Shown piece by piece: positions 1-6,962 of a stretch of 16,084 nucleotides of DNA. Each line of letters starts with the position of its first letter. The stretch's first letter is position 1. The position numbers and the translations under genes were made by a program. Origin of the DNA: DASXRA01 sp046734315. GTDB lineage: Bacteria; Actinomycetota; Actinomycetes; Mycobacteriales; Jatrophihabitantaceae. A model generated the notes under the pieces. That model was not told where the DNA came from. It saw only the letters and a program-made list of their open reading frames with translations, and did no database searches. The stretch lies in the NCBI GenBank assembly GCA_046734315.1, contig JBKPQY010000167.1, positions 1 to 16,084 of the forward strand, in the 5' to 3' direction.

Positions 1-1
1 C

Positions 2-889
2 GGGGATCACCCCGTGACGATCAGCGAGCTGGCAACGTCTTGCGGTGCTGACCCGGACGCGCTCGACCGGGTCTTGCGCCTGCTCGCTGCGCACGGCATC
101 TTCGCGGGACAGCACGGCAACTACAGTCACACGCCCTCCTCCCGGCTGCTGCGCAGCGACGACCAAATGACCATGCGTCCATTCGCACAGCTGATGGGCT
201 TGCCGCTGTCCTGGGGCAGCTTGACCGAATTCAAGCACTCGGTCCAGACCGGCAAACCCGCAGTCGAAATCCTGGAACCCGACGGGGTCTGGGCTTACCT
301 TCAGGATCGGCCTGACGAAGCTCAGATCTTTGGGCGAGCGATGACGGCGAAGGCAAGCGTAGACGTCGGTGCGGTAATCGCTGCCTACGATTTCACGCGC
401 TTCGGCCGGATCGCCGACATCGGCGCCGGACGTGGTCACCTGTTGCGGGCCATTCTCGAAGCGGCGCCGGGCGCCGAAGGCATTCTGTTCGACCTGCCCA
501 TGCTGATTGACACCCTAAACACTGACGACCAGCCGCGGCTCACTCTGCAACCGGGCGACTTCTTCGTTGACGCGCTACCCAACGCCGAGTCATACATCCT
601 GATGGACGTGCTGCACGACTGGGCCGACGAGCAGTGCGTGGCGATCCTGCACGCGATTCGGCGCGCGGCGCCCGACAGCGCGACATTGCTGGTGATCGAA
701 GATCTGATCCCGGAAGGGCCTGCTGACCCGAGGGCTAGCACCCTTGACATCATCATGCTGACAATGACCGGAGGACGCGAACGGACGGTGGATCAGCTAA
801 GCAACCTGTTCGACACTGCCGGTTTCGGGCTTGTCAGAGTCATCGACACGCGAAGCTCCGTGCACATCGTGGAGGCGAGGCCCGCCTGA
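2..889 (+). CDS. SAM-dependent O-methyltransferase (plant-OMT-like), 5' end outside window
   Basis: Transfers a methyl group from S-adenosylmethionine to a small-molecule hydroxyl, usually in secondary metabolism; the substrate cannot be told. The frame is open to the left edge (codons for G-D-H-P precede the GTG at 14), and the family is normally about 330-350 aa, so this GTG is probably internal and some 40-50 N-terminal residues are missing. Numbering from that GTG, residues 1-50 form the winged-helix dimerisation segment (ISELA, DALDRVLRLLAAHGIF). The SAM-binding glycine motif ADIGAGRGHLL is at 134-144, the acidic partner in LFDLP at 158-162, and GDFF at 181-184. The catalytic-His motif LHDWAD is at 200-205 with His201, followed by IED at 228-230. 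The C-terminus (SSVHIVEARPA) is typical and complete. A hairpin terminator follows directly. The assignment to Methyltransf_2 is firm; the role is inferred. Confidence 0.9.
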   Translation, partial: GDHPVTISELATSCGADPDALDRVLRLLAAHGIFAGQHGNYSHTPSSRLLRSDDQMTMRPFAQLMGLPLSWGSLTEFKHSVQTGKPAVEILEPDGVWAYLQDRPDEAQIFGRAMTAKASVDVGAVIAAYDFTRFGRIADIGAGRGHLLRAILEAAPGAEGILFDLPMLIDTLNTDDQPRLTLQPGDFFVDALPNAESYILMDVLHDWADEQCVAILHAIRRAAPDSATLLVIEDLIPEGPADPRASTLDIIMLTMTGGRERTVDQLSNLFDTAGFGLVRVIDTRSSVHIVEARPA

Positions 890-897
890 ACGCAGGA

Positions 898-921
898 GGA
901 CCGGATTCCTCCGGTCCATTT
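898..921 (+). terminator. Rho-independent-like terminator of the methyltransferase gene
   Basis: A perfect 8-bp stem, GGACCGGA at 898-905 with TCCGGTCC at 910-917, closes a TTCC tetraloop and is followed by ATTTAT. It starts 9 bases after the methyltransferase stop codon. The T tract is short, as is common in actinobacteria. Confidence 0.65.
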
Positions 922-962
922 ATCCGGTTGAACCCCTGGACGGCCACGCTCGTTGATGGGAC

Positions 963-1254
963 TTACGGGACTTGGATCCCGGCCAGGAGTACGGCGCGGG
1001 CGTCGGCGAGAGACATGATGTCGCCTTCGAGGTTGGCCGTTCACGGCCAGGATGTCGGCGTCGTGCCCGCGCCGGATTCTGCTTTGCGCTCGTCGACGCC
1101 GCACGCGTCGGCCGCGAGTGCTGTCGCTGCGGTGAGGGCCTGGCTGATGCTGGCGCCCGACTCGACATAGAACGCAACATCGTCGTGCAGGGAGCCGTGG
1201 GCAAGGAAGGGCGAGATGCCCCGAGTCCCGGCCGGCAACGAACGGCACTCCCGC
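963..1254 (-). pseudogene. Amidohydrolase C-terminal relic with three frameshifts
   Basis: Read on the minus strand and switching frame three times, this stretch gives a recognisable amidohydrolase (metal-dependent hydrolase) C-terminus. The pieces are GVPFVAGRDSG, then ISPFLAHGSLHDDVAFYVES, then LTAATALAADACGVDERK, then GRIRRGHDADILAVNG, then NLEGDIMSLADARAVLLAG, ending IQVP and a stop at 963-965. D-S-G-I-S corresponds to the metal-binding Asp region (usually TDAG), and G-H-D-A-D-I to the beta-sandwich return common to the family. The frame changes map near the GGGG run at 1219-1222 (apparent extra G), about 1081-1083 (apparent lost base) and 1035-1036 (apparent extra C). The N-terminal barrel with its HxH motif is absent, and coding similarity stops near 1254 where an opposite-strand relic begins. 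Decay is more likely than sequencing error because the 5' two-thirds is also missing. Confidence 0.7.
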
Positions 1255-1493
1255 TCGCCGGCTTCTGGACCGGTCCGGTGGACGGCACCTGGACACCTGC
1301 CCTGACCGACGCGCTGAAGGCGTTCCAGACCGAGCTGGGTGTCAAGCCGACCGGGACAGTCGACGCTGCAACGGTCGCCGCGCTCGAATACGCCATGGCC
1401 GCTGCAAGAACGTCGCCGACACCATCGTCGTCGACCACCGGCAGAACTCCTGCCACCACAGTGCGGGCGACCCCGTCGACGGCGGCGACCTAG
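1248..1493 (+). pseudogene. Peptidoglycan-binding domain (PG_binding_1) C-terminal relic
   Basis: The plus-strand frame from about 1248 to the TAG at 1491-1493 reads as one PG_binding_1 repeat: LPLAGFWTGPVDGTWTPALT, then DALKAFQTELGVKPTG, then TVDAATVAALEYAMA, followed by a Ser/Thr/Pro-rich tail. The G-P-V-D-G-x-W turn and L-G-V-x-x-T-G-x-V-D-x-x-T are hallmarks of this wall-binding fold. Upstream of about 1245 the same frame becomes unrelated sequence that belongs to the minus-strand amidohydrolase relic, and no start codon with a ribosome-binding site precedes the domain. The piece is therefore a 3' remnant of a larger secreted or lipoprotein gene. It is unlikely to be expressed, though the domain itself looks undamaged. 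Confidence 0.6.
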
Positions 1494-1564
1494 TGCCCGG
1501 AACGCCGGGCGTTCACGCCGCCCGGGTGATGCGCCTGGCTCACCTCGTGCTTTCGATGATGTCA

Positions 1565-1582
1565 CCTCGCGTTTTTGCGAGG
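1565..1582 (+). promoter_or_regulatory. Small hairpin upstream of the CMD-like gene
   Basis: A perfect 6-bp stem (CCTCGC at 1565-1570, GCGAGG at 1577-1582) holds a GTTTTT loop, 27 bases before the ribosome-binding site GGAGGA at 1610-1615. It could be a leader hairpin or chance. With no T run after the 3' arm it does not look like a terminator. Confidence 0.25.
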
Positions 1583-1619
1583 CCCAGGAGCGGATCACCA
1601 CATTCCAACGGAGGACCTG

Positions 1620-1937
1620 ATGGCCGATGAGAGCGCGACGCCGGTACTCGATGTACTGACGGAGATGACCACCGCGTCGGTAGAAGCCACGACACTGGAT
1701 CCGGCGACGCTCGTGCAGTTGCGGTTCGCGGCGCTCGTCGCGCTGGACGCGGCACCCGCCTCCTACCTGTTCCACCTGGGCGCCGGTGCCGAGGTCGGCC
1801 TGACGGTCGAGGATGCGCAGCAGGTGCTGGTCGCGCTCGCCCCGCTGGTCGGTAGCGCGCGGATCGTGTCCGCGACCGGCAAGATCGCCCGAGCACTCGG
1901 CCTCGCCATCGCCATCAGCGACGCGCCGGACGAGTAG
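1620..1937 (+). CDS. Carboxymuconolactone decarboxylase-like (AhpD-fold) protein without cysteines
   Basis: A 105-aa all-alpha protein of the CMD/AhpD superfamily. ATG at 1620 is chosen because GGAGGA (1610-1615) sits 4 bases before it and the protein begins MADESATPVLDVLTEM, as in related actinobacterial proteins. The core LVQLRFAALVALDAAPASYL (about 35-55) and the following VEDAQQVLVALAPLVGSARI helices match the family. The protein has no cysteine, so the CxxC centre of AhpD-type peroxidase reductants is absent and a thiol redox activity is ruled out. It is more like the catalytically uncharacterised CMD proteins of actinobacteria. It stands alone, with relics upstream and a convergent DUF1269 gene downstream across a shared hairpin. 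Function unknown. Confidence 0.85.
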   Translation: MADESATPVLDVLTEMTTASVEATTLDPATLVQLRFAALVALDAAPASYLFHLGAGAEVGLTVEDAQQVLVALAPLVGSARIVSATGKIARALGLAIAISDAPDE

Positions 1938-1993
1938 CACGCGCAGCGCTCGAAATCGCGCCCAGCCGGAAGGCGCACTCGCAAGACGGCCGA

Positions 1994-2024
1994 GGGCGGG
2001 GGGTCTTCGACGACGCCCCCGCCC
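1994..2024. terminator. Bidirectional terminator hairpin between convergent genes
   Basis: A perfect 9-bp G+C stem (GGGCGGGGG at 1994-2002 with CCCCCGCCC at 2016-2024) encloses a 13-base loop that can itself form a GTC/GAC mini-stem. It lies 56 bases after the CMD-like stop and 9 bases from the DUF1269 stop on the other strand, so it can serve both genes. No T tract is present on either side. Confidence 0.6.
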
Positions 2025-2033
2025 CTGGTCGTG

Positions 2034-2564
2034 TCAGGCCGGCGCAGCCTGCGCGTCGGCTTCGATGGCGGCTGGGTCTGCCTGCAACCGCCTGGTTTCG
2101 ACCTTCTTGGCCTTCTTCATGGCTTGCTCGACCTTGGCCTCCATGTCGGACACGGCCACCACGACCAGGCCGGCCTGCCCGGCGTCGAGGTGCTCGCCGA
2201 GCTCCTTGAGGTCGCGTCGGCTCATGCCGGCGGCCGCATGCCCGGCGACCGCGCCGAGCAGGGCGCCGCCGCCGGTCGTCGCGGCGAGCAGGCCACCACC
2301 GATGGCGGCGAAGGGGAACAGAGCCACGACCAGGCCGGTGGCCAGGCCGACACCTCCGCCCAGAACGCCACCGACGCGGGTCGGTGTCTCGTGCTTCTTG
2401 GTGATCTTGACTTTCCCGTCTGCGCGGCGTTCGATCACCGCGGCGTCGTAGGCGTCGATCAAACCCGCCTTGGTGTGCAGGTCCTTGACCAGCTCGTAGT
2501 CGGCATCTGCGTCGTCGGCGCTGTCGTAGACGCCGACATAGGCGATAAACGTGTCTACTGCCAT
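2034..2564 (-). CDS. DUF1269 domain-containing protein
   Basis: A 176-aa protein of the DUF1269 family, common in mycobacteria and other actinobacteria and often associated with stress or membrane roles; the molecular function is not established. Residues 1-55 are an alpha/beta segment (TFIAYVGVYDSADDADADYE, then VKDLHTKAGLIDAYDAAV). Residues 64-112 are a glycine/alanine-rich hydrophobic hairpin (GGVLGGGVGLATGLVVALF, then GLLAATTGGGALLGAVAGH) that probably inserts in or lies on the membrane. Residues 113-176 are a charged second half (SRRDLKELGEHLDAGQAGLV, then a Lys-rich coil KVEQAMKKAKKVE). The ATG start has a good Shine-Dalgarno, GGAAGGA, just upstream on the minus strand. It is complete and monocistronic, converging on the CMD-like gene. 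Confidence 0.9.
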   Translation of the reverse strand: MAVDTFIAYVGVYDSADDADADYELVKDLHTKAGLIDAYDAAVIERRADGKVKITKKHETPTRVGGVLGGGVGLATGLVVALFPFAAIGGGLLAATTGGGALLGAVAGHAAAGMSRRDLKELGEHLDAGQAGLVVVAVSDMEAKVEQAMKKAKKVETRRLQADPAAIEADAQAAPA

Positions 2565-2855
2565 TGCGTTCCTTCCCTACCTGGTGTTACCGCGCGGAAC
2601 AGCCGGCGACAACGGTTGGCGCCCATGGGCGGCACCGTAGGGCCGACGCACCTGAAGGGGATCACCCCGAGCGAGTGATGTCGACGCGCCCGCATTAGCG
2701 CGATGGTACGGATGGGGATTTGGCGCTCGTGCCATCAGCGATCCGGGTCGAATGTCGCTCGCTGCGTGAGCCGGGAAGATCGACTGCGTCAGGCTCACCG
2801 ATGGCTGCAAACCCGTGTGCCGTCTCAGCGGATCCCGGCCGGAGGGAAGACAGGC
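2565..2855. other. Intergenic stretch without a recognisable gene
   Basis: This lies between the divergent DUF1269 start and the permease pseudogene start. It must hold the DUF1269 promoter on the minus strand near 2565-2620 and presumably a promoter for the permease. I saw no clear -10/-35 pair, RNA gene or recognisable protein fragment. GGGGATCACCCC at 2657-2668 is a short palindrome of doubtful meaning. Confidence 0.4.
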
Positions 2856-3948
2856 ATGACCGATCCAGCTGCTGCTGCTTCGGGAACGGTCGCCTGGTCG
2901 GCGTGGCGCCGTGGCTCGGGTACGTCACGGCAATCGTGGTCGTCGGAGCAATGGTTGCGGTTTCCTTCGGCGACTACGCGGCTGCGATCTTCGTGGGAAA
3001 CGACGCGTCCGCCGTCTGGAGCAAGGTGTTCGCCTCTCGTAGCGGGGGCGCTGCTATGCGTTTCGGGCCGCGCATGGTCGACCGGGTCCAGTCCTTGATC
3101 GTGGTCGGCCTGCTCGCCGCGTTCGCGGTCTTCTTTTCGCCACGGTCACCCACCTGCACGCCGACCTACTGGCGCCGAGCACGTACCCGTCGACGCGGTC
3201 CATCATGTCGAGCGTCGCCCTGACGTTCTTTGCCTATCTCGGCTTCGCCGTGATCAGCTTCGCCGCCGGTGACCTTCGCAAACCTCAGCGGGACCTGCCG
3301 CGCGCGATGTACCTCGCCCTGGGCGCGACCACGCTGCTCTACGTCGCGATTGCGATCGGCGTCTTCGGCACGCTCACCGTCGACGAGGTTATCCGCTTCG
3401 GGCCAAGGGCGATCGCCGAGGCAGCCAGACCCACGCTGGGCGAGGCGGGTTATGCCGCGATGGCGATCGCAGCATTGCTGGCCACTGCCTCGTCGGTAAC
3501 AGCCACTCTGTACGCGTCCTCCGGCCTTACCGGCAGCTTGGCCGACGCAGGGCAGTTCCCTGGAGCGTTCGGAGCCACCTCGCGGCTCGGACGGCACGGC
3601 GGCCTCGTGATCACGACGATACTGACGCTGCTGTTCGTCACCGTGTTCAACCTCGGCGCCCTAGCCTCGATCGGCAGCGCGGTATCGCTTGCAGTCTTTG
3701 TCCTCGTCGGCGTGGCCGCGTTGCGGCTGCGCCGCACAATCGAGGCTCGTGTGTGGATCGTCGTGGCGGGAATTCTCGCTTCCATGGTCGTCCTCGTGGT
3801 CTTTGCGATCGACACGTTCGACAGCGACCCGAAGGCGTTCTGGACGATGATCGTCCTTCCCTTCCTGGCCGTTGGTCTTGACATCGGATGGAAGCGACAT
3901 CGCCAACCGCCTGCGCGGTCGGACACGCTTGCCGCGAACACCCCGTAA
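2856..3948 (+). pseudogene. APC-superfamily amino acid permease, N-terminal deletion plus frameshifts
   Basis: An intact ribosome-binding site (GGAGGGA, 2841-2847) and ATG at 2856 begin MTDPAAAASGTV, but the frame is lost near 2890. About 100-150 N-terminal residues normal for APC permeases, including the unwound TM1 substrate loop, are missing. Coding resumes in another frame (GYVTAIVVVGAMVAVSFGDY, then AAAIFVGNDASAVWSKVFA). A short piece at about 3036-3065 reads best in a third frame (LVAGALLCVSG), then VDRVQSLIVVGLLAAFAVF returns. A further shift at the T run 3133-3136 leads to THLHADLLAPSTYPSTRSIM and an uninterrupted C-terminal part, SSVALTFFAYLGFAVISFAA through DIGWKRHR, with the TM6-TM12 pattern of this family. 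The 247-aa downstream frame might be translated alone from ATG 3205 but would lack the transport core. I call it a decayed transporter. Sequencing error could explain the small shifts but not the N-terminal loss. Confidence 0.75.
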
Positions 3949-3980
3949 GCCTGTCGGCGCCGAGACGCCGGCACACAGGC
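3949..3980. terminator. Bidirectional terminator between permease relic and SRPBCC gene
   Basis: GCCTGT (3949-3954) pairs with ACAGGC (3975-3980), and CGGCG (3955-3959) pairs with CGCCG (3966-3970), with a four-base bulge (GCAC) on the 3' side and a six-base loop. It begins directly after the permease stop and ends 8 bases from the stop of the convergent SRPBCC gene. Confidence 0.6.
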
Positions 3981-3988
3981 GAGGGGGT

Positions 3989-4429
3989 CTATCCGGGCTC
4001 GCCCATCGCGCGAGGCAGGTTGGCGATATTGCCCACCTCGGTGCGAACCTGCTTGTTGATCAGCGGAGTCATCAAGACCATGAACCCGCTGGGCTTCACG
4101 TCGAGGGCGAACGTGACCTCTGTCGTATCGGTCGCCGTCTCGCGCAGGTCGAATCTGCCGGTCGGGCGAGCCGGGCCGGCAATGACCTCGAAGTCGAGGC
4201 GAGTCGGCTCCTCGTAGCGGGTGATCCGGTAATCACCGGGGATCGAACGTCCGCCGGGGCCCTTCATCGTCTGCCGGTACGTCGCTCCGACGCCTGTGCC
4301 GCTGTCGGCCACATGGCCGACGTCAGACACGCCCGGACGCCATAGCGGCTCGTTCGTCCCGTCGGCCAAGAACAAGAACACCTCGCCGATCGGACGATGC
4401 ACCGTCACAGCTTGCACCGCATGCGCCAT
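3989..4429 (-). CDS. SRPBCC family protein (polyketide cyclase/dehydrase-like, START fold)
   Basis: A 146-aa helix-grip protein. These proteins bind a hydrophobic ligand in a central cavity, but most actinobacterial members have no assigned ligand. The N-terminal strand and first helix motif VTVHRPIGEVFLFLADGTNE (8-27) with the following P-L-W is diagnostic of the polyketide_cyc2 subfamily. GVGATYRQTMKG (46-57), DYRITRYEEPTRLDFEV (66-82) and the paired strands GRFDLRETATDTTEVTFALD (91-110) follow the family order. The C-terminal helix (VLMTPLINKQVRTEVGNIA) is complete. The start ATG at 4429 has no strong ribosome-binding site, so leaderless or weakly initiated translation is possible. The 177 bases to the next upstream minus-strand gene leave room for its own promoter. 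Confidence 0.88.
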   Translation of the reverse strand: MAHAVQAVTVHRPIGEVFLFLADGTNEPLWRPGVSDVGHVADSGTGVGATYRQTMKGPGGRSIPGDYRITRYEEPTRLDFEVIAGPARPTGRFDLRETATDTTEVTFALDVKPSGFMVLMTPLINKQVRTEVGNIANLPRAMGEPG

Positions 4430-4606
4430 GCTGCGAGACAGTAGTCTTCGCGGACCCGTGGTTCGACGGGTCAGGGCGTTGGATGTCTCAGCGCCCTGGC
4501 CCTGCGCCGCGCGCCGCCCGGGCAGCGCGCAGACGCTACTTGCAGCATGTCCATACCTTGCGGTTGGCTAACCCGCTGCGAAGTGCTGTTCTGCAGCGCG
4601 GGGAGC

Positions 4607-4948
4607 TCACCAGCCCAGTTCGTGAAGGCGCTGGTCACCGATCCCGAAGTGGTGGCCTATCTCATGGATCACCGTGCGGCGCACCTGTTCTACCACTTCG
4701 GCGTCGGTGCGACAGATGGCGCAGATGGCGCGCCGGTAGATCGTGATGCGATCAGGCAGGACCCCGCCGTAGTGAGAGGTGCGCCGGGTCAGGGGCACGC
4801 CCCGATACAACCCGAGCAGGCCCGGAGGGCCGTCCTCGTGTTCGACCGTGACGGCGACGTTGCGCATCACGCGGCCGAGCTGTGGCGGCAGGCCGTCCAG
4901 CGCTTCGCTGACCAGTTCCTCGAACCGCTCCGGCGCCACCTCAACCAT
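4607..4948 (-). CDS. Zincin-like metallopeptidase family protein (PF06262-like)
   Basis: A 113-aa minimal zinc metallopeptidase-like protein. The zinc motif HEIGHHFGIGD (residues 95-105) supplies two His, the catalytic Glu and a downstream Asp in an HExxHxxGxxD arrangement. VPERF-like VAPERFEELVSEALDGLPPQ near the N-terminus, LLGLYRGVPLTRR and YGGVLPDRITIYRRAI match this small actinobacterial family closely, as does the terminal RLHELGW. I chose ATG 4948 because the family starts at this methionine (MVEV...). A TTG at 4990 in frame would add 14 residues that the family lacks. The substrate is unknown and no signal peptide is present, so it is cytosolic. It reads in the same direction as the DUF7218-like gene upstream (gap about 75 bases), possibly co-transcribed. 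Confidence 0.9.
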   Translation of the reverse strand: MVEVAPERFEELVSEALDGLPPQLGRVMRNVAVTVEHEDGPPGLLGLYRGVPLTRRTSHYGGVLPDRITIYRRAICAICRTDAEVVEQVRRTVIHEIGHHFGIGDQRLHELGW

Positions 4949-5022
4949 AATCTGATTGTGCGCCGGGGCAAATGAACCTCGCTGGGCCAACGAGCCGCTT
5001 CCCGCGGTGCGTGGCCGGTGCG

Positions 5023-5244
5023 CTACGACTTCTTGGCGGTCGCCTTGCCACCCTTGCGTCCTGCGGCCTGCTTCTGCGCGTGCGTCCCGCCCTGGTTGGG
5101 GTTACCACCCGACCCGCTTTTCTGCCCGCCGTGGCTCGACGACTCGGGTGCGTTGGCGATTCGTGCCGCCCGGGCCTTGGACATCCCTTTGTCCTTCAGA
5201 GCCTCGTACTGCCTCTCGTCCTTCACACTCGCGCGTGTGGCCAT
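5023..5244 (-). CDS. DUF7218-like small basic protein
   Basis: A 73-aa hydrophilic protein, conserved in actinobacteria and of unknown function. ATG 5244 is preferred over an upstream in-frame start at 5274 because AGGGAG lies about 8 bases before it and the family begins M-A-x-x-x-S-V-K-D-E. The first half, ASVKDERQYEALKDKGMSKA then RAARIANAP, is a charged helical domain. The second half is a Gly/Ser/Gln/Lys-rich disordered tail ending HAQKQAAGRKGGKATAKKS. The lysine-rich low-complexity end suggests nucleic-acid contact, which is inference only. A 13-bp palindrome (5271-5283) sits 27 bases upstream of the start. Confidence 0.85.
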   Translation of the reverse strand: MATRASVKDERQYEALKDKGMSKARAARIANAPESSSHGGQKSGSGGNPNQGGTHAQKQAAGRKGGKATAKKS

Positions 5245-5270
5245 GGAACCACTCCCTTCGATCTCGGCTC

Positions 5271-5283
5271 TCACTCGTAGTGA
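5271..5283. promoter_or_regulatory. Short palindrome in the divergent DUF7218/LCP intergenic region
   Basis: TCACT-cgt-AGTGA is a perfect 5-bp dyad with a 3-base spacer. The gap 5245-5550 separates divergent genes and must hold promoters for both. Apart from this dyad, which could be an operator for the DUF7218-like gene, I saw no clear -10/-35 pair, RNA gene or protein fragment there. Confidence 0.3.
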
Positions 5284-5550
5284 TTCCCCGACAGGCCGCG
5301 GGGGTAACCGGAGGCCATCGGCTCGCGCCTACGGTGCCGATAGCTCCGCTCGAAGCGTTCAGTACGGATCAAGACTGACCGAAGACGGCAACGGCCGACT
5401 GACCTGGCGCCGGTGACGTTTCCCCGCGGTTGCGTAACGCACAGCCTCCGTCCATTACCCGACGGTACTGTTTGTCGGTGGCCTGTTCGCCGTCGTAGGC
5501 ACTCGACTTGGGTGCTCGACTGACCCAACGGATGGAGGGTGGTGTAGCCG

Positions 5551-6648
5551 GTGGTGCAGACGCCGGGCGAGAGCGAGTTTCCGAACCCGACGCTGATCGA
5601 TGTAACGCGCGGCGGGCCACCGGTCGAGCCGCCGGGACCTCCAGTCCCCGGGACGGGCCTTCCCGACGAACAGCCTTTGCCCCGCCGCCGGCGCCGCAAA
5701 GGCCGGATCATCGCCCTGGTGGCCGGCTCGCTCGTGCTCCTGATCGTGCTGACATTGGTCAGTCTGTGGCTGTACGCCGACAACTCGCTGCACCGGGTAG
5801 ACGCAATCGACGACTACGCGGGCCGGCCCGCGGCCGGCGCGGGCAGCAACTGGCTGATCGTCGGCTCCGACTCCCGGCAAGGGCTCAGCAGCGCCCAGGC
5901 GAACCGGCTACACACCGGCAACTCGCAGGATGTCAGCGGCAGTCGTACCGACACGATCATGCTGCTGCACCTGCCCGGCAACGACACCAAGCCGGCGATG
6001 GTCAGCCTGCTCCGGGACTCGTACGTGACGATTCCCGGGCACGGCAAGGACAAGATCAACGCTGCATTCGCGCTCGGTGGCCCGAAGCTCCTGGTCCGCA
6101 CCGTCGAAGAGAACACCGGGCTGCGCATCGACCACTACGCGGAGATCGGCCTCGGCGGCTTCGCCAGCGTCGTCGGCGACGTCGGCGGCGTGCGCATGTG
6201 CCTGGACCAGGCTGTGCACGACCCCTACGCGGGCGTCAACCTGCGCGCCGGCTGCCAGACGCTGAACGGGCCCAACGCCCTCGGGTACGTGCGCAGCCGG
6301 CACGCGTTTGCGACCAGCGACTACGCCCGCACCGAACACCAGCGCCAGTTCATCGCCGCCTTGGCCGGGAAGCTCATGAGTCCCGGCGTGCTGCTGAACC
6401 CGTTCCGTTCGATTCCTGCGATCCTCGATCTGCCGGGTGCGGTCACCGTCGATCGCGGTGATGGCCTGTGGGATCTGATCACACTGGTCCGGCACGTTCG
6501 CCACTTCTCGAACGTCATCAGCACCGCTGTGCCCATCGGCGGGTCCAATGGCAGCGACCTCCTCTGGGACCCGACGAAGGCGCAAGAACTGTTCCACGAC
6601 CTCAACCACGACCAGCCCATCCCGGCTGATCTGATCAGTACGCAGTAA
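5551..6648 (+). CDS. LCP (LytR-CpsA-Psr) family cell-wall ligase
   Basis: A 365-aa type II membrane protein. LCP enzymes move a polyprenyl-pyrophosphate-linked glycopolymer (arabinogalactan or a teichoic-type polymer in actinobacteria) onto peptidoglycan outside the membrane. GTG 5551 follows GGAGGG at 5534-5539; a second GTG at 5554 is possible. Residues 1-45 are a Pro-rich cytosolic tail ending in Arg/Lys (RRRRRKGR), 53-75 are the single TM helix, and about 98-275 are the LCP domain. Key segments are NWLIVGSDSRQG (100-111), SRTDTIMLLHLPG (131-143), SLLRDSYVTIPGHGKDKINA (152-171), VGGVRMCLD (211-219), YVRSRH (246-251) and DYARTEHQRQFIAAL (257-271), so the conserved Arg/Asp residues that hold the pyrophosphate and metal are present. 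Two Cys (217, 235) could form a disulphide. It appears monocistronic. Which polymer it transfers cannot be said. Confidence 0.93.
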   Translation: MVQTPGESEFPNPTLIDVTRGGPPVEPPGPPVPGTGLPDEQPLPRRRRRKGRIIALVAGSLVLLIVLTLVSLWLYADNSLHRVDAIDDYAGRPAAGAGSNWLIVGSDSRQGLSSAQANRLHTGNSQDVSGSRTDTIMLLHLPGNDTKPAMVSLLRDSYVTIPGHGKDKINAAFALGGPKLLVRTVEENTGLRIDHYAEIGLGGFASVVGDVGGVRMCLDQAVHDPYAGVNLRAGCQTLNGPNALGYVRSRHAFATSDYARTEHQRQFIAALAGKLMSPGVLLNPFRSIPAILDLPGAVTVDRGDGLWDLITLVRHVRHFSNVISTAVPIGGSNGSDLLWDPTKAQELFHDLNHDQPIPADLISTQ

Positions 6649-6908
6649 CGCGGGCGACACCCTGCCATCGGCGGGATGTAACGCTACGGCGCTACCTGAC
6701 GCTTCTCCTTACGACATGGCGCTGAACCGTGAGCGGCCACGCCGCACCGGCACCAGCCCGGACGTCCGCGGCCTCGACGGTTCCTGCCTGACTCCGGCGG
6801 CGGGCCGGGTCGCGGCCAACTCCGCAACCGAGCGACAACCGCGCTAGCCGCCCCACAAGCGGCGCATCAGTGGGAACCCCTCCCCCCGCACCCGCTGAAG
6901 TGCCTGGA
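6649..6908. other. Intergenic stretch without a recognisable gene
   Basis: This is the 260 bases between the LCP stop and the strong hairpin. A weak stem (CCTGCC/GGCGGG with a G-T pair) about 10 bases after the stop could be a minimal LCP terminator. No frame gave a recognisable protein piece, and no RNA gene was evident. The promoter for the downstream membrane-protein genes should lie here. Confidence 0.35.
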
Positions 6909-6942
6909 GGTGTCGGCCTTCCTTCACGGGAAGGCCGACACC
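6909..6942 (+). promoter_or_regulatory. Perfect 14-bp leader hairpin able to pair alternatively with the downstream RBS
   Basis: GGTGTCGGCCTTCC (6909-6922) and GGAAGGCCGACACC (6929-6942) are exact inverted copies around a TTCACG loop. No T run follows, so a plain terminator is less likely. The ribosome-binding site of the next gene contains GGAAGGCCG (6952-6960), a copy of nine bases of the 3' arm. CGGCCTTCC (6914-6922) of the 5' arm could therefore pair with either the 3' arm or the RBS and start region. The pairing is seen in the sequence; regulation by it is inference. Confidence 0.55.
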
Positions 6943-6962
6943 AATGACCCAGGAAGGCCGTG

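Noticed and set aside
1041..1940. Long minus-strand open frame of 299 codons across the CMD-like gene
   Set aside because: Only its last 60 codons (the amidohydrolase relic) look like protein; the rest is the antisense shadow of the PG-binding relic and the CMD-like gene, Arg/Gly-rich with no domain pattern.
2657..2668. GGGGATCACCCC palindrome, also present at 2-13
   Set aside because: One copy is coding sequence of the methyltransferase and the flanks share nothing, so a chance repeat of a G+C-rich word is most likely.
5908..6660. Minus-strand 250-codon open frame opposite the LCP gene
   Set aside because: It is a codon-bias shadow of the strongly supported LCP gene, with no recognisable motif of its own.
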